A stretch of 64,000 nucleotides of DNA from Flectobacillus major DSM 103 (GTDB lineage: Bacteria > Bacteroidota > Bacteroidia > Cytophagales > Spirosomataceae). The first letter of the stretch is position 1, and every line of letters starts with the position of its first letter. Shown in pieces: positions 44,879 to 52,573 of this stretch. The translations under genes were made by a program, and so were the position numbers. The notes beneath the pieces are model-generated. The model saw nothing but the letters and a program-made list of their open reading frames with translations. It did no database searches and was not told the DNA's origin. Location of the stretch: NCBI RefSeq assembly GCF_000427405.1, contig NZ_KE386491.1, positions 2,401,001 to 2,465,000 on the forward strand, read 5' to 3'.

Positions 44879-45406
44879 TCAAAAGGGTACTCTACCGCCT
44901 CCCTGAGGCCCTCCAGAAGGTGGCCCACCATTACCTTTTGGGGTATTTTTTTCTAAACTTTTGGCAAGGTCTTCACGTCTTTTGAGGTATTTCTCAAATT
45001 GCTTTGGAGCAAGTACCAAACTCATTTCCTTGTCTTTTTCTGCCATCAACGCATCTATACGTTCTTTGAGCAGCTTCATTTCTTTTTCTGAAGGGCGAGA
45101 AGCTGAACCTTTGTTCATATTTTTTTGCCTCAAATCAAGTTGGGCAAAAGCATATTTAGTAGAAATATCAGTAACGTGGTCGGTCTGTTCGGGCGACAAT
45201 TTGAGTTTTTTCTTCATCCATTTTACTTCTTGGTCTACCATTTTTTCGGGGTCTGGAGGCTCAGGAGCATTACGTCCTCCTTCCATATTGGAAGGCATAC
45301 CACCTCTACCTGGGCCTCCTCCTCCTATTTGTGCCACCGAACTAAACGAAACTACAACCGCCACTATCATGACTACTGCACTCAAGCATTTTTGCATTTT
45401 TTTCAT
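44879..45406 (-). CDS. Spy/CpxP-like periplasmic protein
   Basis: 175 residues. The signal peptide MKKMQKCLSAVVMIVAVVVS ends near SVAQ. A Gly/Pro/Arg-rich N-terminal stretch is followed by a helical core (about 58-155) with the pattern of LTxxQ-family proteins (LKLSPEQTDHVTDISTKYA, then LVLAPKQFEKYLKRRED), and a Gly/Pro-rich tail. Spy/CpxP relatives bind unfolded proteins or sense metals in the periplasm. It lies downstream of the ECF sigma factor gene cluster, separated by 172 bp, and may be its effector. Confidence 0.7.
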   Translation of the reverse strand: MKKMQKCLSAVVMIVAVVVSFSSVAQIGGGGPGRGGMPSNMEGGRNAPEPPDPEKMVDQEVKWMKKKLKLSPEQTDHVTDISTKYAFAQLDLRQKNMNKGSASRPSEKEMKLLKERIDALMAEKDKEMSLVLAPKQFEKYLKRREDLAKSLEKNTPKGNGGPPSGGPQGGGRVPF

Positions 45407-45578
45407 ATCAAGATTATATTATTTCAAACATTGAAACGGCCTATTCTCGAAAATATGCTTTTGTACACTACCAGAAGGGTTTTTCTGTAGAACTTCAGTG
45501 AATTTATGTATATCAATATTATTGCTTGTAATTGACAAAGCGGCTTGTTAGTTGCTAGAAAAATACATTCAGCTTGAA

Positions 45579-47063
45579 CTACAAGTTAAAATTGATACCC
45601 CAATTAAGGATATTTGCTCTTATCTTGGTATTGAATTCTTGATTTTTCATCCATGAATTCAAAGAACCTTGAGTAGTACCTTCTACAAATATGCCTAGTA
45701 TTGGTGAAAACTGCCAGCGAATACCAAGGCCAAGTCGTGTGCCAAATACTACCTTTGAAGCATTTTCGAGCTGGCTGACACTCTCAGAAAGTATCCCTTT
45801 CTGTGCGATAACCATCGACGACGATAACGATGCCTGTACGTCTATAACCTCATAACTATAGTGGATTGGTTGCTGAAAAGTAAAATCAGCAATGGCATAG
45901 AGTTTTAGATTGAAGTATTTTTTCTTTTTGTTTTGTAGTGTTATTAGATCATTTTGTGTTGTGATGGCTAAGCTGATGGTATTCATGATATTGTTATCCG
46001 AGAAGATAACTTGTCGGGTACTGTCGAGCGTATTAGGTGATTTTGTGGGTAAACCATTGAACCTTTCTACAGGAATATTGGCTGTCCCCAAAGGGAGAAC
46101 AGCACGGTAATATTGCCCTTCTGGGCTTAGCGATACCGCTGGAACACCCCAGTAGCTACTCCAAGGGGGGATATTATAATAGGGAACACTAAGATTGTAG
46201 TTGGTATAGGCAACGGCTATTCCCATTCTTGATTTTTCAGTAATTTTCCAAGCAATCGTTAATTTTAGTTGCTTGGCTGAGCTTTTTTCAGGATATAGTA
46301 TTTTGTTATTCAGCGAGTTGCTAGAGCTTGGGTTATAGCTTATGGTATTAGATAACAGCCCGTAGTCTAACGAAATGGTTGGGTGTTTTAAACTGAGCTT
46401 AGCCCCACCCGATTTGCTATTGGTATCGCTGTCGATTGCTAACTGAATAGGAAGTACTTTTTCGCTCAGAAGTTGCTGATACTTCTCAGATAAATCAATG
46501 GGTACTATGCCTTTTTGAAGCATCATAGTTGGTGAAACACTGGCTATTTGCTGCTCTGGGACAAAGCTAATGTCATCGCTGTTTTGTTGACTATACACAT
46601 CTGTACGTTGCTGTATTTTAGCACTTTGAGAAGTTTGTAGATACCTCTTTTGGGGTGTTGAATAATAGCTTGGAGAAGTATTGGCTATCATATTACTTTT
46701 GCTCGTTACCTCTGTAGAATTGCTTAGTTGACTTATCGTATTTTGGTAAATTCGACCTACTCTATTAGCAGGATTAATCCCCTTTGTACCTGTCAATGCC
46801 TGATTGGCCAGCATACTCGCATTATCTTTTACAGTCTGATTGTCAGGCGTATGTGTATCATTCACTAACCAAAACACCCATCCTCCAATGACCAAAAGCC
46901 CCAAAGAGGTCATATACTTTAGCCGCGGACTTATCCCTTTATCCTTTTTGGCAATCGTTTCGGCTGCAATATTTGCCCAGAGGTTTTCGGGCGGTGGGAA
47001 AGCTTGATTTTCAAGAGATTTTTTAAAAAAGCTATCTATTTTATGTTCTTGGTTATTTTCCAT
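45579..47063 (-). CDS. Membrane-anchored protein with C-terminal beta-barrel-like region (anti-sigma-like)
   Basis: 494 residues. The N-terminal about 45 residues are cytoplasmic and resemble Bacteroidota anti-sigma-like proteins (IDSFFKKSLENQAFPPPENL, then WANIAAE). One TM helix follows (about 50-66, TSLGLLVIGGWVFWLV), then a Ser/Gln-rich linker (about 70-200). The C-terminal region (about 215-494) has alternating strands and ends in an Asn-Leu (ILNWGINFNL), like an outer membrane porin. The start is 9 bp after the sigma factor gene stop, so the two are probably coupled. It likely controls the sigma factor; the topology is unusual. Confidence 0.65.
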   Translation of the reverse strand: MENNQEHKIDSFFKKSLENQAFPPPENLWANIAAETIAKKDKGISPRLKYMTSLGLLVIGGWVFWLVNDTHTPDNQTVKDNASMLANQALTGTKGINPANRVGRIYQNTISQLSNSTEVTSKSNMIANTSPSYYSTPQKRYLQTSQSAKIQQRTDVYSQQNSDDISFVPEQQIASVSPTMMLQKGIVPIDLSEKYQQLLSEKVLPIQLAIDSDTNSKSGGAKLSLKHPTISLDYGLLSNTISYNPSSSNSLNNKILYPEKSSAKQLKLTIAWKITEKSRMGIAVAYTNYNLSVPYYNIPPWSSYWGVPAVSLSPEGQYYRAVLPLGTANIPVERFNGLPTKSPNTLDSTRQVIFSDNNIMNTISLAITTQNDLITLQNKKKKYFNLKLYAIADFTFQQPIHYSYEVIDVQASLSSSMVIAQKGILSESVSQLENASKVVFGTRLGLGIRWQFSPILGIFVEGTTQGSLNSWMKNQEFNTKIRANILNWGINFNL

Positions 47064-47072
47064 TGTCTGTAT

Positions 47073-47612
47073 TTATTTCGTTACCCCCAATAATTTTTTT
47101 TGTAGAATTTTTCTGGCATCTGCCAAGTTTGATTTAGAAGTCCCTTCACCAATGCCTAATTGTTCGGCTATTTCACGATGTTTTAATCCTTCAAAAACAT
47201 ACAGGTTAAAAACCAGTCGGTAAGAAGGTGGTAACTCTTGAATCAGGTGTAGAATGTCTTGATTTGACAAATAGCTCAAAATATCGTCTTCACTTTCTAT
47301 GTCAAAAATCTCATCGCTATCTTCTAAAGCAATATTTTTCCATTTTGTATTACTTCTAAAATATGCTAAGGCTGTGTTGACAACAATTCGCTTTGCCCAA
47401 CCTTCAAAAGAACCTTCGTGCCGAAAGGTGTTGAGTTGATGGTATATCTTGATAAAGCTTTCTTGAAGAATATCTTTGGCTTCATCTCTATCTGACGCAT
47501 AACGCAAGCACACGCCAAACATTTTGGGCGAAATAACTTGGTAAATCTTCTCAAATACAAGATGATTTCCCCCTTGAAATTGGTCTATATAAGATGAAAG
47601 TGTATCGGGCAT
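47073..47612 (-). CDS. ECF-type RNA polymerase sigma factor
   Basis: 179 residues. Region 2 is seen in LRYASDRDEAKDILQESFIK and the GWAKRIVVNTALAYFR stretch. Region 4 (Sigma70_r4_2) is seen in LPPSYRLVFNLYVFEGLKHR, then EIAEQLGIGEGTSKSNLADA. It is followed after 9 bp by the membrane-anchored protein. This is the usual sigma/anti-sigma arrangement; the regulon may include the Spy-like gene. A GGGG-N7-GGGG element lies 58-72 bp upstream of the start. Confidence 0.93.
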   Translation of the reverse strand: MPDTLSSYIDQFQGGNHLVFEKIYQVISPKMFGVCLRYASDRDEAKDILQESFIKIYHQLNTFRHEGSFEGWAKRIVVNTALAYFRSNTKWKNIALEDSDEIFDIESEDDILSYLSNQDILHLIQELPPSYRLVFNLYVFEGLKHREIAEQLGIGEGTSKSNLADARKILQKKLLGVTK

Positions 47613-47669
47613 AATATTAATGAATGTATAGATAAAGGAATCGATTTCTATTAATAAGATGCTACTGGT

Positions 47670-47684
47670 GGGGAAATGGTGGGG
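47670..47684. promoter_or_regulatory. GGGG-N7-GGGG element upstream of the ECF sigma gene
   Basis: GGGG at 47670-47673 and at 47681-47684, 11 bp apart, around AAATGGT. It matches the beta-glucan operator at 33454-33468 in 13 of 15 positions. Its orientation is opposite to the sigma gene. It could be a binding site for a related regulator or chance. Confidence 0.3.
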
Positions 47685-47706
47685 CGGAGATGTTATTTTT
47701 TATTTT

Positions 47707-47751
47707 AATGTTTCTTAGAGACGTTGCATTGCAACGTCTCTAAGAAACATT
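47707..47751. repeat. Perfect 22-bp palindrome with 1-nt centre
   Basis: Arms 47707-47728 and 47730-47751 are exact complements; the core contains AGAGACGTTGCA. Long, perfect palindromes with this ACGTTGCA core recur in intergenic DNA of many Cytophagales and other bacteria, as far as I recall. The right end covers the first base of the lipocalin stop codon. It may act as a terminator for that gene (T-rich on the minus strand beyond 47707). Confidence 0.75.
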
Positions 47752-48254
47752 TATTTATCATGTTGTTGTGAAACCAATTTTTCTACAGGGTAACCTCGGG
47801 CTTTACAGCGTGCCATTATTTCATCGAGTTGCTTTGGGGGCAATGCTTTTCGACGACTCATAATAAACAAATACTTGTATTCGGGGTGGCCAACTACCAC
47901 ATACGAATAATCGTCGGCTAGCTCAATTACCCAATAGTCTACTTTATAAGGCCACAAAAACTGTGCTTCCATTTGGGCATTATTAGTTCCAGCTACCTGA
48001 AATACCTTAGACTTTACCGAATGAATATCCTCATCATTTCCCTTTTTATAGCTTGTTACTACATCATAATACCCTTTGGGGTTCCATGTATAAAAACCCG
48101 TTGTTTCTCGGGTATTTTTATCAAAAATGGTGGGAATAGAGTACAGCGAGTACCATACTCCAGCATATTGTTTTATGTCTACCCGCTCGACAGGCTTATT
48201 GGGTAGCGACCAAGAAGATAACAAAGCAAAAAGGATTATACTGGTTAGTTTCAT
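47751..48254 (-). CDS. Blc-type lipocalin
   Basis: 167 residues. A signal peptide (MKLTSIILFALLSSWSLP) precedes the lipocalin GxW motif in YAGVWYSLYSIPTIFDKN. The barrel pattern follows: YTWNPKGYYDVV, YWVIELADDYSYVVVGHPEY, YLFIMSRRKALPPKQLDEI. Bacterial Blc proteins carry lipids such as lysophospholipids in the envelope. No Cys follows the signal, so unlike E. coli Blc it is probably a soluble periplasmic or secreted form. It is a single gene; a 22-bp palindrome covers its 3' end. Confidence 0.85.
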   Translation of the reverse strand: MKLTSIILFALLSSWSLPNKPVERVDIKQYAGVWYSLYSIPTIFDKNTRETTGFYTWNPKGYYDVVTSYKKGNDEDIHSVKSKVFQVAGTNNAQMEAQFLWPYKVDYWVIELADDYSYVVVGHPEYKYLFIMSRRKALPPKQLDEIMARCKARGYPVEKLVSQQHDK

Positions 48255-48327
48255 ATTGGTAATATTTTTTTTTACAAATACGAAATTTTCAGAAAATCAG
48301 ATTGCTAGCTCTTTATCCTAGAAAATA

Positions 48328-49764
48328 TCAATCAAAAAATTCTTGGTGAAAATTTACCAAAAATACTTCATGAGTAGCCCTTGTAACGGCTGTATAAAGC
48401 CACCGCACAAAATCCTCGTTGATTTGTTCGTCGGTCAAATAACCCTGTTCTACAAAAACGGCATTCCACTGCCCCCCTTGCGACTTATGACAAGTAAGAG
48501 CATACGCAAATTTTACCTGTAAGGCATTCAGATAAGGGTCTTTTCTGATTTCGGTCATACGGTCTCTTTTGTTGACAATATGCTCATAATCTTGCGAAAC
48601 CGATTCATAAAGGGCTTTACTTTCGTCCTTATTCAGCGACGGATTATTAGAGTAAAGCGTATCTAATAGTACTTTAGCTTCTATATTGGGGTGGTCTTCG
48701 TAGTCTAGTAGGCGAAGGTGCAATGTCGCAAATCTAAAGCCGTGTACCTCCTCGATACCCCTAATTTTCATGACTTCTACAAAATCACCATTGGCCAAAA
48801 AGCCCGCAGGAGAATCTTCTCCGAGCCAGTGATAATTGTTGCGAACAATCATCAGCAAGTCACCAACCGAGAGTTCATCTTCTAAGGCAAAGATTTGCTG
48901 ACGAATATATCGATTGTAAAGAACAGCCGTTTTATTGGAACGAGTAAGAATAATGGTATTTTCTCGCCCAAACTTTCGGTAAGCATAATTGAGGCCATCT
49001 TCAAGTTTTTCGCCCGTCATTTTAAAAAAATCCCTAAAGCCTTTGGTAATAAAACTAATCGCAGGCTTTTCAGAAGCCAACGTGCTTCGCAGTCGAGTAG
49101 CATTGAACAAAATTCCTGATTCGGCATCCTGACGCATCACTTCGGTTAGCTCTTGTTCTAATACGCCCAAATGAAATTGTCCTTCCATATAGCCTTTTTC
49201 TAGGGCAGGCGACATCAGCTTGCCAACGGGTGGTAGCTGTGCCGTATCGCCAACAAAAATGATTTTATTGCCATTGTAGTCCATTTCAGGATGTGAAAAA
49301 ACGTATTCCATCAGGTCGGTCAATAAGCCTGCCGTACCAAATTCAGCATCGTCAGAAATCATTGACGATTCGTCGACAATATAAATGGTATTGGTGGCAT
49401 AATTATTTTGTCGCTGAAACTCCAAGCTACCTGTATATTGATTGGCTACTTGCCTGTATATTTTTTTGTGGATAGTCAAAGCTGCTTTTTTCGAGTAATT
49501 AGACATTACTTTGGCGGCTCGCCCTGTAGGGGCTAGCAATACCGATTTGTAACTAAATTTGGGTAATACCTTTATTATAGTAGATATTACGGTGGTTTTA
49601 CCCGTACCAGCGTACCCTTTTAGTAAAAAACACAAAGGGCCAAAATCGTCTTGATTCGTAATAAATTTATCCATTTTCTCAAACAGCTCGGTTTGGCCAG
49701 AGGTTGGCTCAAATGGAAATTTTTGACGCAGTAAAAAAGCAGGTGTTATATTATCGTTTGCCAC
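48328..49764 (-). CDS. RecD-like superfamily 1 ATP-dependent DNA helicase
   Basis: 478 residues, cytoplasmic. Motifs in order: Walker A LKGYAGTGKTTVIS (about 47-60), LLAPTGRAAKVMS (Ia), IYIVDESSMISDD (II), IIFVGDTAQLPPVG (III), ELTEVMRQ (IV area), and the C-terminal UvrD-like YALTCHKSQGGQW and WLYTAVTRATHEVFLVNF (V and VI). This is the RecD2/Dda-type family of 5'-3' helicases in a short form without the long RecD2 N-terminal region. It probably acts in DNA repair or replication fork processing. It is divergent in function from its neighbours. Confidence 0.9.
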   Translation of the reverse strand: MANDNITPAFLLRQKFPFEPTSGQTELFEKMDKFITNQDDFGPLCFLLKGYAGTGKTTVISTIIKVLPKFSYKSVLLAPTGRAAKVMSNYSKKAALTIHKKIYRQVANQYTGSLEFQRQNNYATNTIYIVDESSMISDDAEFGTAGLLTDLMEYVFSHPEMDYNGNKIIFVGDTAQLPPVGKLMSPALEKGYMEGQFHLGVLEQELTEVMRQDAESGILFNATRLRSTLASEKPAISFITKGFRDFFKMTGEKLEDGLNYAYRKFGRENTIILTRSNKTAVLYNRYIRQQIFALEDELSVGDLLMIVRNNYHWLGEDSPAGFLANGDFVEVMKIRGIEEVHGFRFATLHLRLLDYEDHPNIEAKVLLDTLYSNNPSLNKDESKALYESVSQDYEHIVNKRDRMTEIRKDPYLNALQVKFAYALTCHKSQGGQWNAVFVEQGYLTDEQINEDFVRWLYTAVTRATHEVFLVNFHQEFFD

Positions 49765-49821
49765 AATGAATGATTGCTGGTTTATTTTAAACGTTTTAAA
49801 GTAAGGTTTTAGGCTGTTATC

Positions 49822-50415
49822 TCAAAATACCTGACTTATGTCTATGGCATTTTCAATCAACAAATCCCTAAAGGTATTGATTAAACATACTTTTTTGTAC
49901 GAACGTATTTCTTCTAATCGAATAGCTCGTTGGGTAATTTTTCCCGATTCCAACAAAGCTCGTCTTCTTGTACCTTTTAGCAAAGGTGTATCGGGCGTAA
50001 ACCAGTGCGTACCGTCCCAAAAGGCCAAATTAGCAATAGTAGCATCGGAAACATAGCCGTTTTGACCAATAATAAGTTCATCAAAAGCAGTATTATTGGC
50101 TAGTAGTTCGCCAAAATCGGTTCTATCAAGCCATTTTATAGCATAGTCGATAGGCTTGGCCTCTACCACTTTTAGTGTTTTTATCTGTTTAAATACATAA
50201 GGTACAAAACCGACTTCCTCAATCTCTTGCTCATAAATAACCCGACAACGTACTATTCCTTGCTGAAATTCGGCAGGAATTAGAAGGTAATCAGATAATT
50301 GTATAGGAGCAATATCACCAAATAGCTTTTGACGAGCATCGTTTAGTCGGGCTTCATGAAGGTCTATTTGTTGAACAGCCCCATCTTTTATTTGTATGGT
50401 TTCTAATATTTTCAT
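49822..50415 (-). CDS. Short class IV PLP aminotransferase (PabC/branched-chain-like)
   Basis: 197 residues, shorter than the usual 250-300 of the family. The fold is recognisable: an N-terminal IQIKDGAVQQIDLHEARLND, the Lys in IDYAIKWLDR (about 100) as PLP lysine, FDELIIGQNGYVSDATIANL, FTPDTPLLKGTRRRALLE, and a final IRSYKKVCLINTFRDL. This most resembles aminodeoxychorismate lyase (PabC) homologues of Bacteroidota, which make 4-aminobenzoate for folate. The N-terminal domain is shortened. It is divergent from the deformylase-like gene, 41 bp apart. Confidence 0.8.
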   Translation of the reverse strand: MKILETIQIKDGAVQQIDLHEARLNDARQKLFGDIAPIQLSDYLLIPAEFQQGIVRCRVIYEQEIEEVGFVPYVFKQIKTLKVVEAKPIDYAIKWLDRTDFGELLANNTAFDELIIGQNGYVSDATIANLAFWDGTHWFTPDTPLLKGTRRRALLESGKITQRAIRLEEIRSYKKVCLINTFRDLLIENAIDISQVF

Positions 50416-50456
50416 AATACACTGTAAATTTAGTCTTTCATTTTAAATAATGCCTC

Positions 50457-50954
50457 ATGAAACAACTAAAAGACCTACTCTTATTGGGCGACCCTCGTCT
50501 TTATGAGGTTTGCGAGCCTGTACAAGTACACGAACTACCTTTGGTACACGAATGGGTGACCGATTTGCACCATGTTATGGAGGAAATCCGAGCAAAATAC
50601 CATTTTGGAAGGGCAATTGCTGCACCACAATTGGGTATTATGAAGCGGCTAATTTATATGAATATCGATCGGCCAGTGGTATTTATTAATCCAATTTTTG
50701 AAAATCTTAGCGAAGAAATGTTTGAGCTTTGGGACGATTGCATGAGCTTTCCGCAACTGCTCGTAAGGGTTAAAAGACATAAATCTTTAACGATTAAGTA
50801 TTGGGATGAAAATTGGGAAGAGCAAGTTTGGTCTATGGAAAACGACCTTGCAGAATTACTTCAACATGAATATGACCATTTGGATGGTATACTTTGCACA
50901 ATGCGTGCTATTGATGAAAAAGCGTTTAAATGGCGGGATATTCAGGGCGTATAA
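50457..50954 (+). CDS. Peptide deformylase-like metalloenzyme with altered motifs
   Basis: 165 residues. Motif III (HEYDHLDG) is intact. Motif I reads GRAIAAPQLG instead of GxGxAAxQ (third position Ala instead of Gly). Motif II reads DDCMS instead of EGCLS (the metal-binding Cys is kept, Glu-Gly replaced by Asp-Asp). The three metal ligands, Cys and two His, are therefore present. Family members with altered motifs occur beside a canonical Def in many genomes. It may be a weak or specialised deformylase, or have another hydrolase role. Confidence 0.75.
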   Translation: MKQLKDLLLLGDPRLYEVCEPVQVHELPLVHEWVTDLHHVMEEIRAKYHFGRAIAAPQLGIMKRLIYMNIDRPVVFINPIFENLSEEMFELWDDCMSFPQLLVRVKRHKSLTIKYWDENWEEQVWSMENDLAELLQHEYDHLDGILCTMRAIDEKAFKWRDIQGV

Positions 50955-50983
50955 AACCTCACTGATTCAATCGTTGAGGTTTT
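50953..50983 (+). terminator. Hairpin after the deformylase-like gene
   Basis: AAAACCTCA at 50953-50961 pairs with TGAGGTTTT at 50975-50983, starting inside the stop codon. Confidence 0.6.
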
Positions 50984-51018
50984 CACAATCCTTCTTACAG
51001 CTCTAATCAACAAGACAA

Positions 51019-51060
51019 AATGCTATTATCAGGCAAATACTCTCGCCTGACAATAGCATT
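51019..51060. terminator. Bidirectional terminator between convergent genes
   Basis: A 16-bp stem with one mismatch (AATGCTATT-a-TCAGGC at 51019-51034 with GCCTGA-c-AATAGCATT at 51045-51060) lies between the convergent deformylase-like and OYE genes. Confidence 0.7.
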
Positions 51061-51085
51061 ACTTAATTTAGAAAATCCCTTTTCC

Positions 51086-52156
51086 CTATAAATAATCGGT
51101 AAATCCTTCAGCTCCTGCTGTATAGAATAAATCGTATTTAGGAGGTGTTAATTCTTGGCCTGTTTGTAGTTTTTCTACCAGTGTTGGATTACTAATAAAC
51201 GGACGACCAATGGCTATTAAGTCGGCAATTCCACTAGCTAAATCGGCTTCGGCACGAGCGGTGTCGTATCCTCCTGATAAAATTAATGTACCCTTGAATG
51301 CCTCACGAATATTGTTGATAACAACTGGTGAAACCGCTGGAGCTCCCATCGACTCATGGTTAACAATGTGTACATATACCAAGCCTAAATCATTGAGCTT
51401 TTCGGCCAAATATTGATAATCAGTATCGATTGTATCGAACAACTCGGTATCGTTGAATACCCCATAAGGCGACACCCGAATCCCTACTTTTTCTTTACCG
51501 ATAGCCTCCACTACGGCCTTTGCCGTTTCTAACACAAATTTTGCACGTCCTTCTATTCCTCCGCCATATTCGTCTGTACGGATATTTGATTGTGTATTCA
51601 AAAATTGATCAAGCAAATAGCCATTGGCAGCATGAAGTTCAACACCATCAAAACCTGCTTCGATGGCATTGAGAGATGCCTGAACATATTCTTGTTTTGT
51701 TGCCTGAATTTCGTCAAGGGTCATAGCTGCTGGCACTGGATAATCTTGCATACCCTCGGTATCAGTCCAGATTTGTCCTTTTAGGCCTACCGCCGACGGA
51801 GCAATGATTTTGCTACCTGATGGCATATTGGCCGAATGCGACACACGTCCTGTGTGCATCAACTGAATAAAAATCTTTCCTCCTTTGGCATGTACGGCAT
51901 CGGTTACTTTTTTCCAAGCGGCCACTTGTTCGGCCGAATAAATCCCCGGGATACGGGCATACCCCACGCCATTAGCCGACGGAGCAACCCCTTCGGTAAT
52001 TAATAATCCTGCCGAGGCTCGTTGTTCATAATAAGTAACAATAAGGTCGTTAGGGAGGTTACTAATAGCTCTTGAACGAGTCATTGGAGCCATTGCAATA
52101 TGATTTGATAATGTTATTGTGCCTAATTGGGCAGGAGAAAATAATTTAGAAGCCAT
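51086..52156 (-). CDS. Old yellow enzyme family alkene reductase (NemA-like)
   Basis: 356 residues from the ATG at 52156; the longer frame start adds an unrelated leader. It is an FMN TIM barrel of the OYE class: LFSPAQLGTITLSNHIAMAP, MTRSRA, YEQRASAGLLITEGVAPSAN, the catalytic-site HAANGYLLDQFLN (His and Asn for the substrate), and GRPFISNPTLVEKLQ. These reduce activated alkenes or nitro compounds with NADPH. It lies 55 bp downstream of an ArsR-family regulator gene on the same strand and is probably controlled by it. Confidence 0.92.
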   Translation of the reverse strand: MASKLFSPAQLGTITLSNHIAMAPMTRSRAISNLPNDLIVTYYEQRASAGLLITEGVAPSANGVGYARIPGIYSAEQVAAWKKVTDAVHAKGGKIFIQLMHTGRVSHSANMPSGSKIIAPSAVGLKGQIWTDTEGMQDYPVPAAMTLDEIQATKQEYVQASLNAIEAGFDGVELHAANGYLLDQFLNTQSNIRTDEYGGGIEGRAKFVLETAKAVVEAIGKEKVGIRVSPYGVFNDTELFDTIDTDYQYLAEKLNDLGLVYVHIVNHESMGAPAVSPVVINNIREAFKGTLILSGGYDTARAEADLASGIADLIAIGRPFISNPTLVEKLQTGQELTPPKYDLFYTAGAEGFTDYL

Positions 52157-52211
52157 AGACTGAGTTTTTATATTTACATATCGAAATGTATCAATATAAA
52201 ACCTCAATCAG

Positions 52212-52487
52212 CTAAGAAAGTTCCTGAAAGAATAAAGAAAGTTGGGAAAAACTAGTTTTATTAAGTGAAAATTTATGAAATTTCCCCTCTTTTCGGCATA
52301 CAATAAGCTCGCTGTCGGAAAGGAGCTTGAGGTGATGTGAACACGTAGGCTGCGATACACCTATCAATGCTTGTATTTCGCCACAGCTCATTTCGCCTTG
52401 TTGCGATAATTCAAGCAATATTTTGAGGCGTAGGTTATCGGCTACGGCATTGGTGGCTTTTTCAATAAATTTTAACTCAGACGACAT
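52212..52487 (-). CDS. ArsR/SmtB family winged-helix regulator
   Basis: 91 residues from the ATG at 52487. Pattern: FIEKATNAVADNLRLKILLE, MSCGEIQALIGVSQPTCSHH (recognition helix), LKLLSDSELIVCRKEGKFHK (wing). The two Cys, in MSCGE and PTCSHH, could sense a thiol-reactive compound or metal, but no classic CxC metal motif is present. It is transcribed ahead of the OYE gene and likely represses it. Confidence 0.88.
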   Translation of the reverse strand: MSSELKFIEKATNAVADNLRLKILLELSQQGEMSCGEIQALIGVSQPTCSHHLKLLSDSELIVCRKEGKFHKFSLNKTSFSQLSLFFQELS

Positions 52488-52520
52488 AATTGGGTACGTA
52501 TCATGGAACAATAAAAAAAT

Positions 52521-52565
52521 AGCAACAAGCCATAAGGGCTACTGTGTAGCTTATAGCTTGTTGCT
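52521..52565 (-). terminator. Terminator after mnmA
   Basis: AGCAACAAGC plus ATAAG (52521-52536) pair with CTTAT plus GCTTGTTGCT (52550-52565) with one mismatch. A run of seven T residues follows on the minus strand. Confidence 0.8.
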
Positions 52566-52573
52566 AAAAATCA

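Noticed and set aside
45125-45490. 121-codon plus-strand ORF over the Spy-like gene
   Set aside because: It is antisense to the Spy/CpxP-like coding sequence, which has a clear signal peptide and family pattern.
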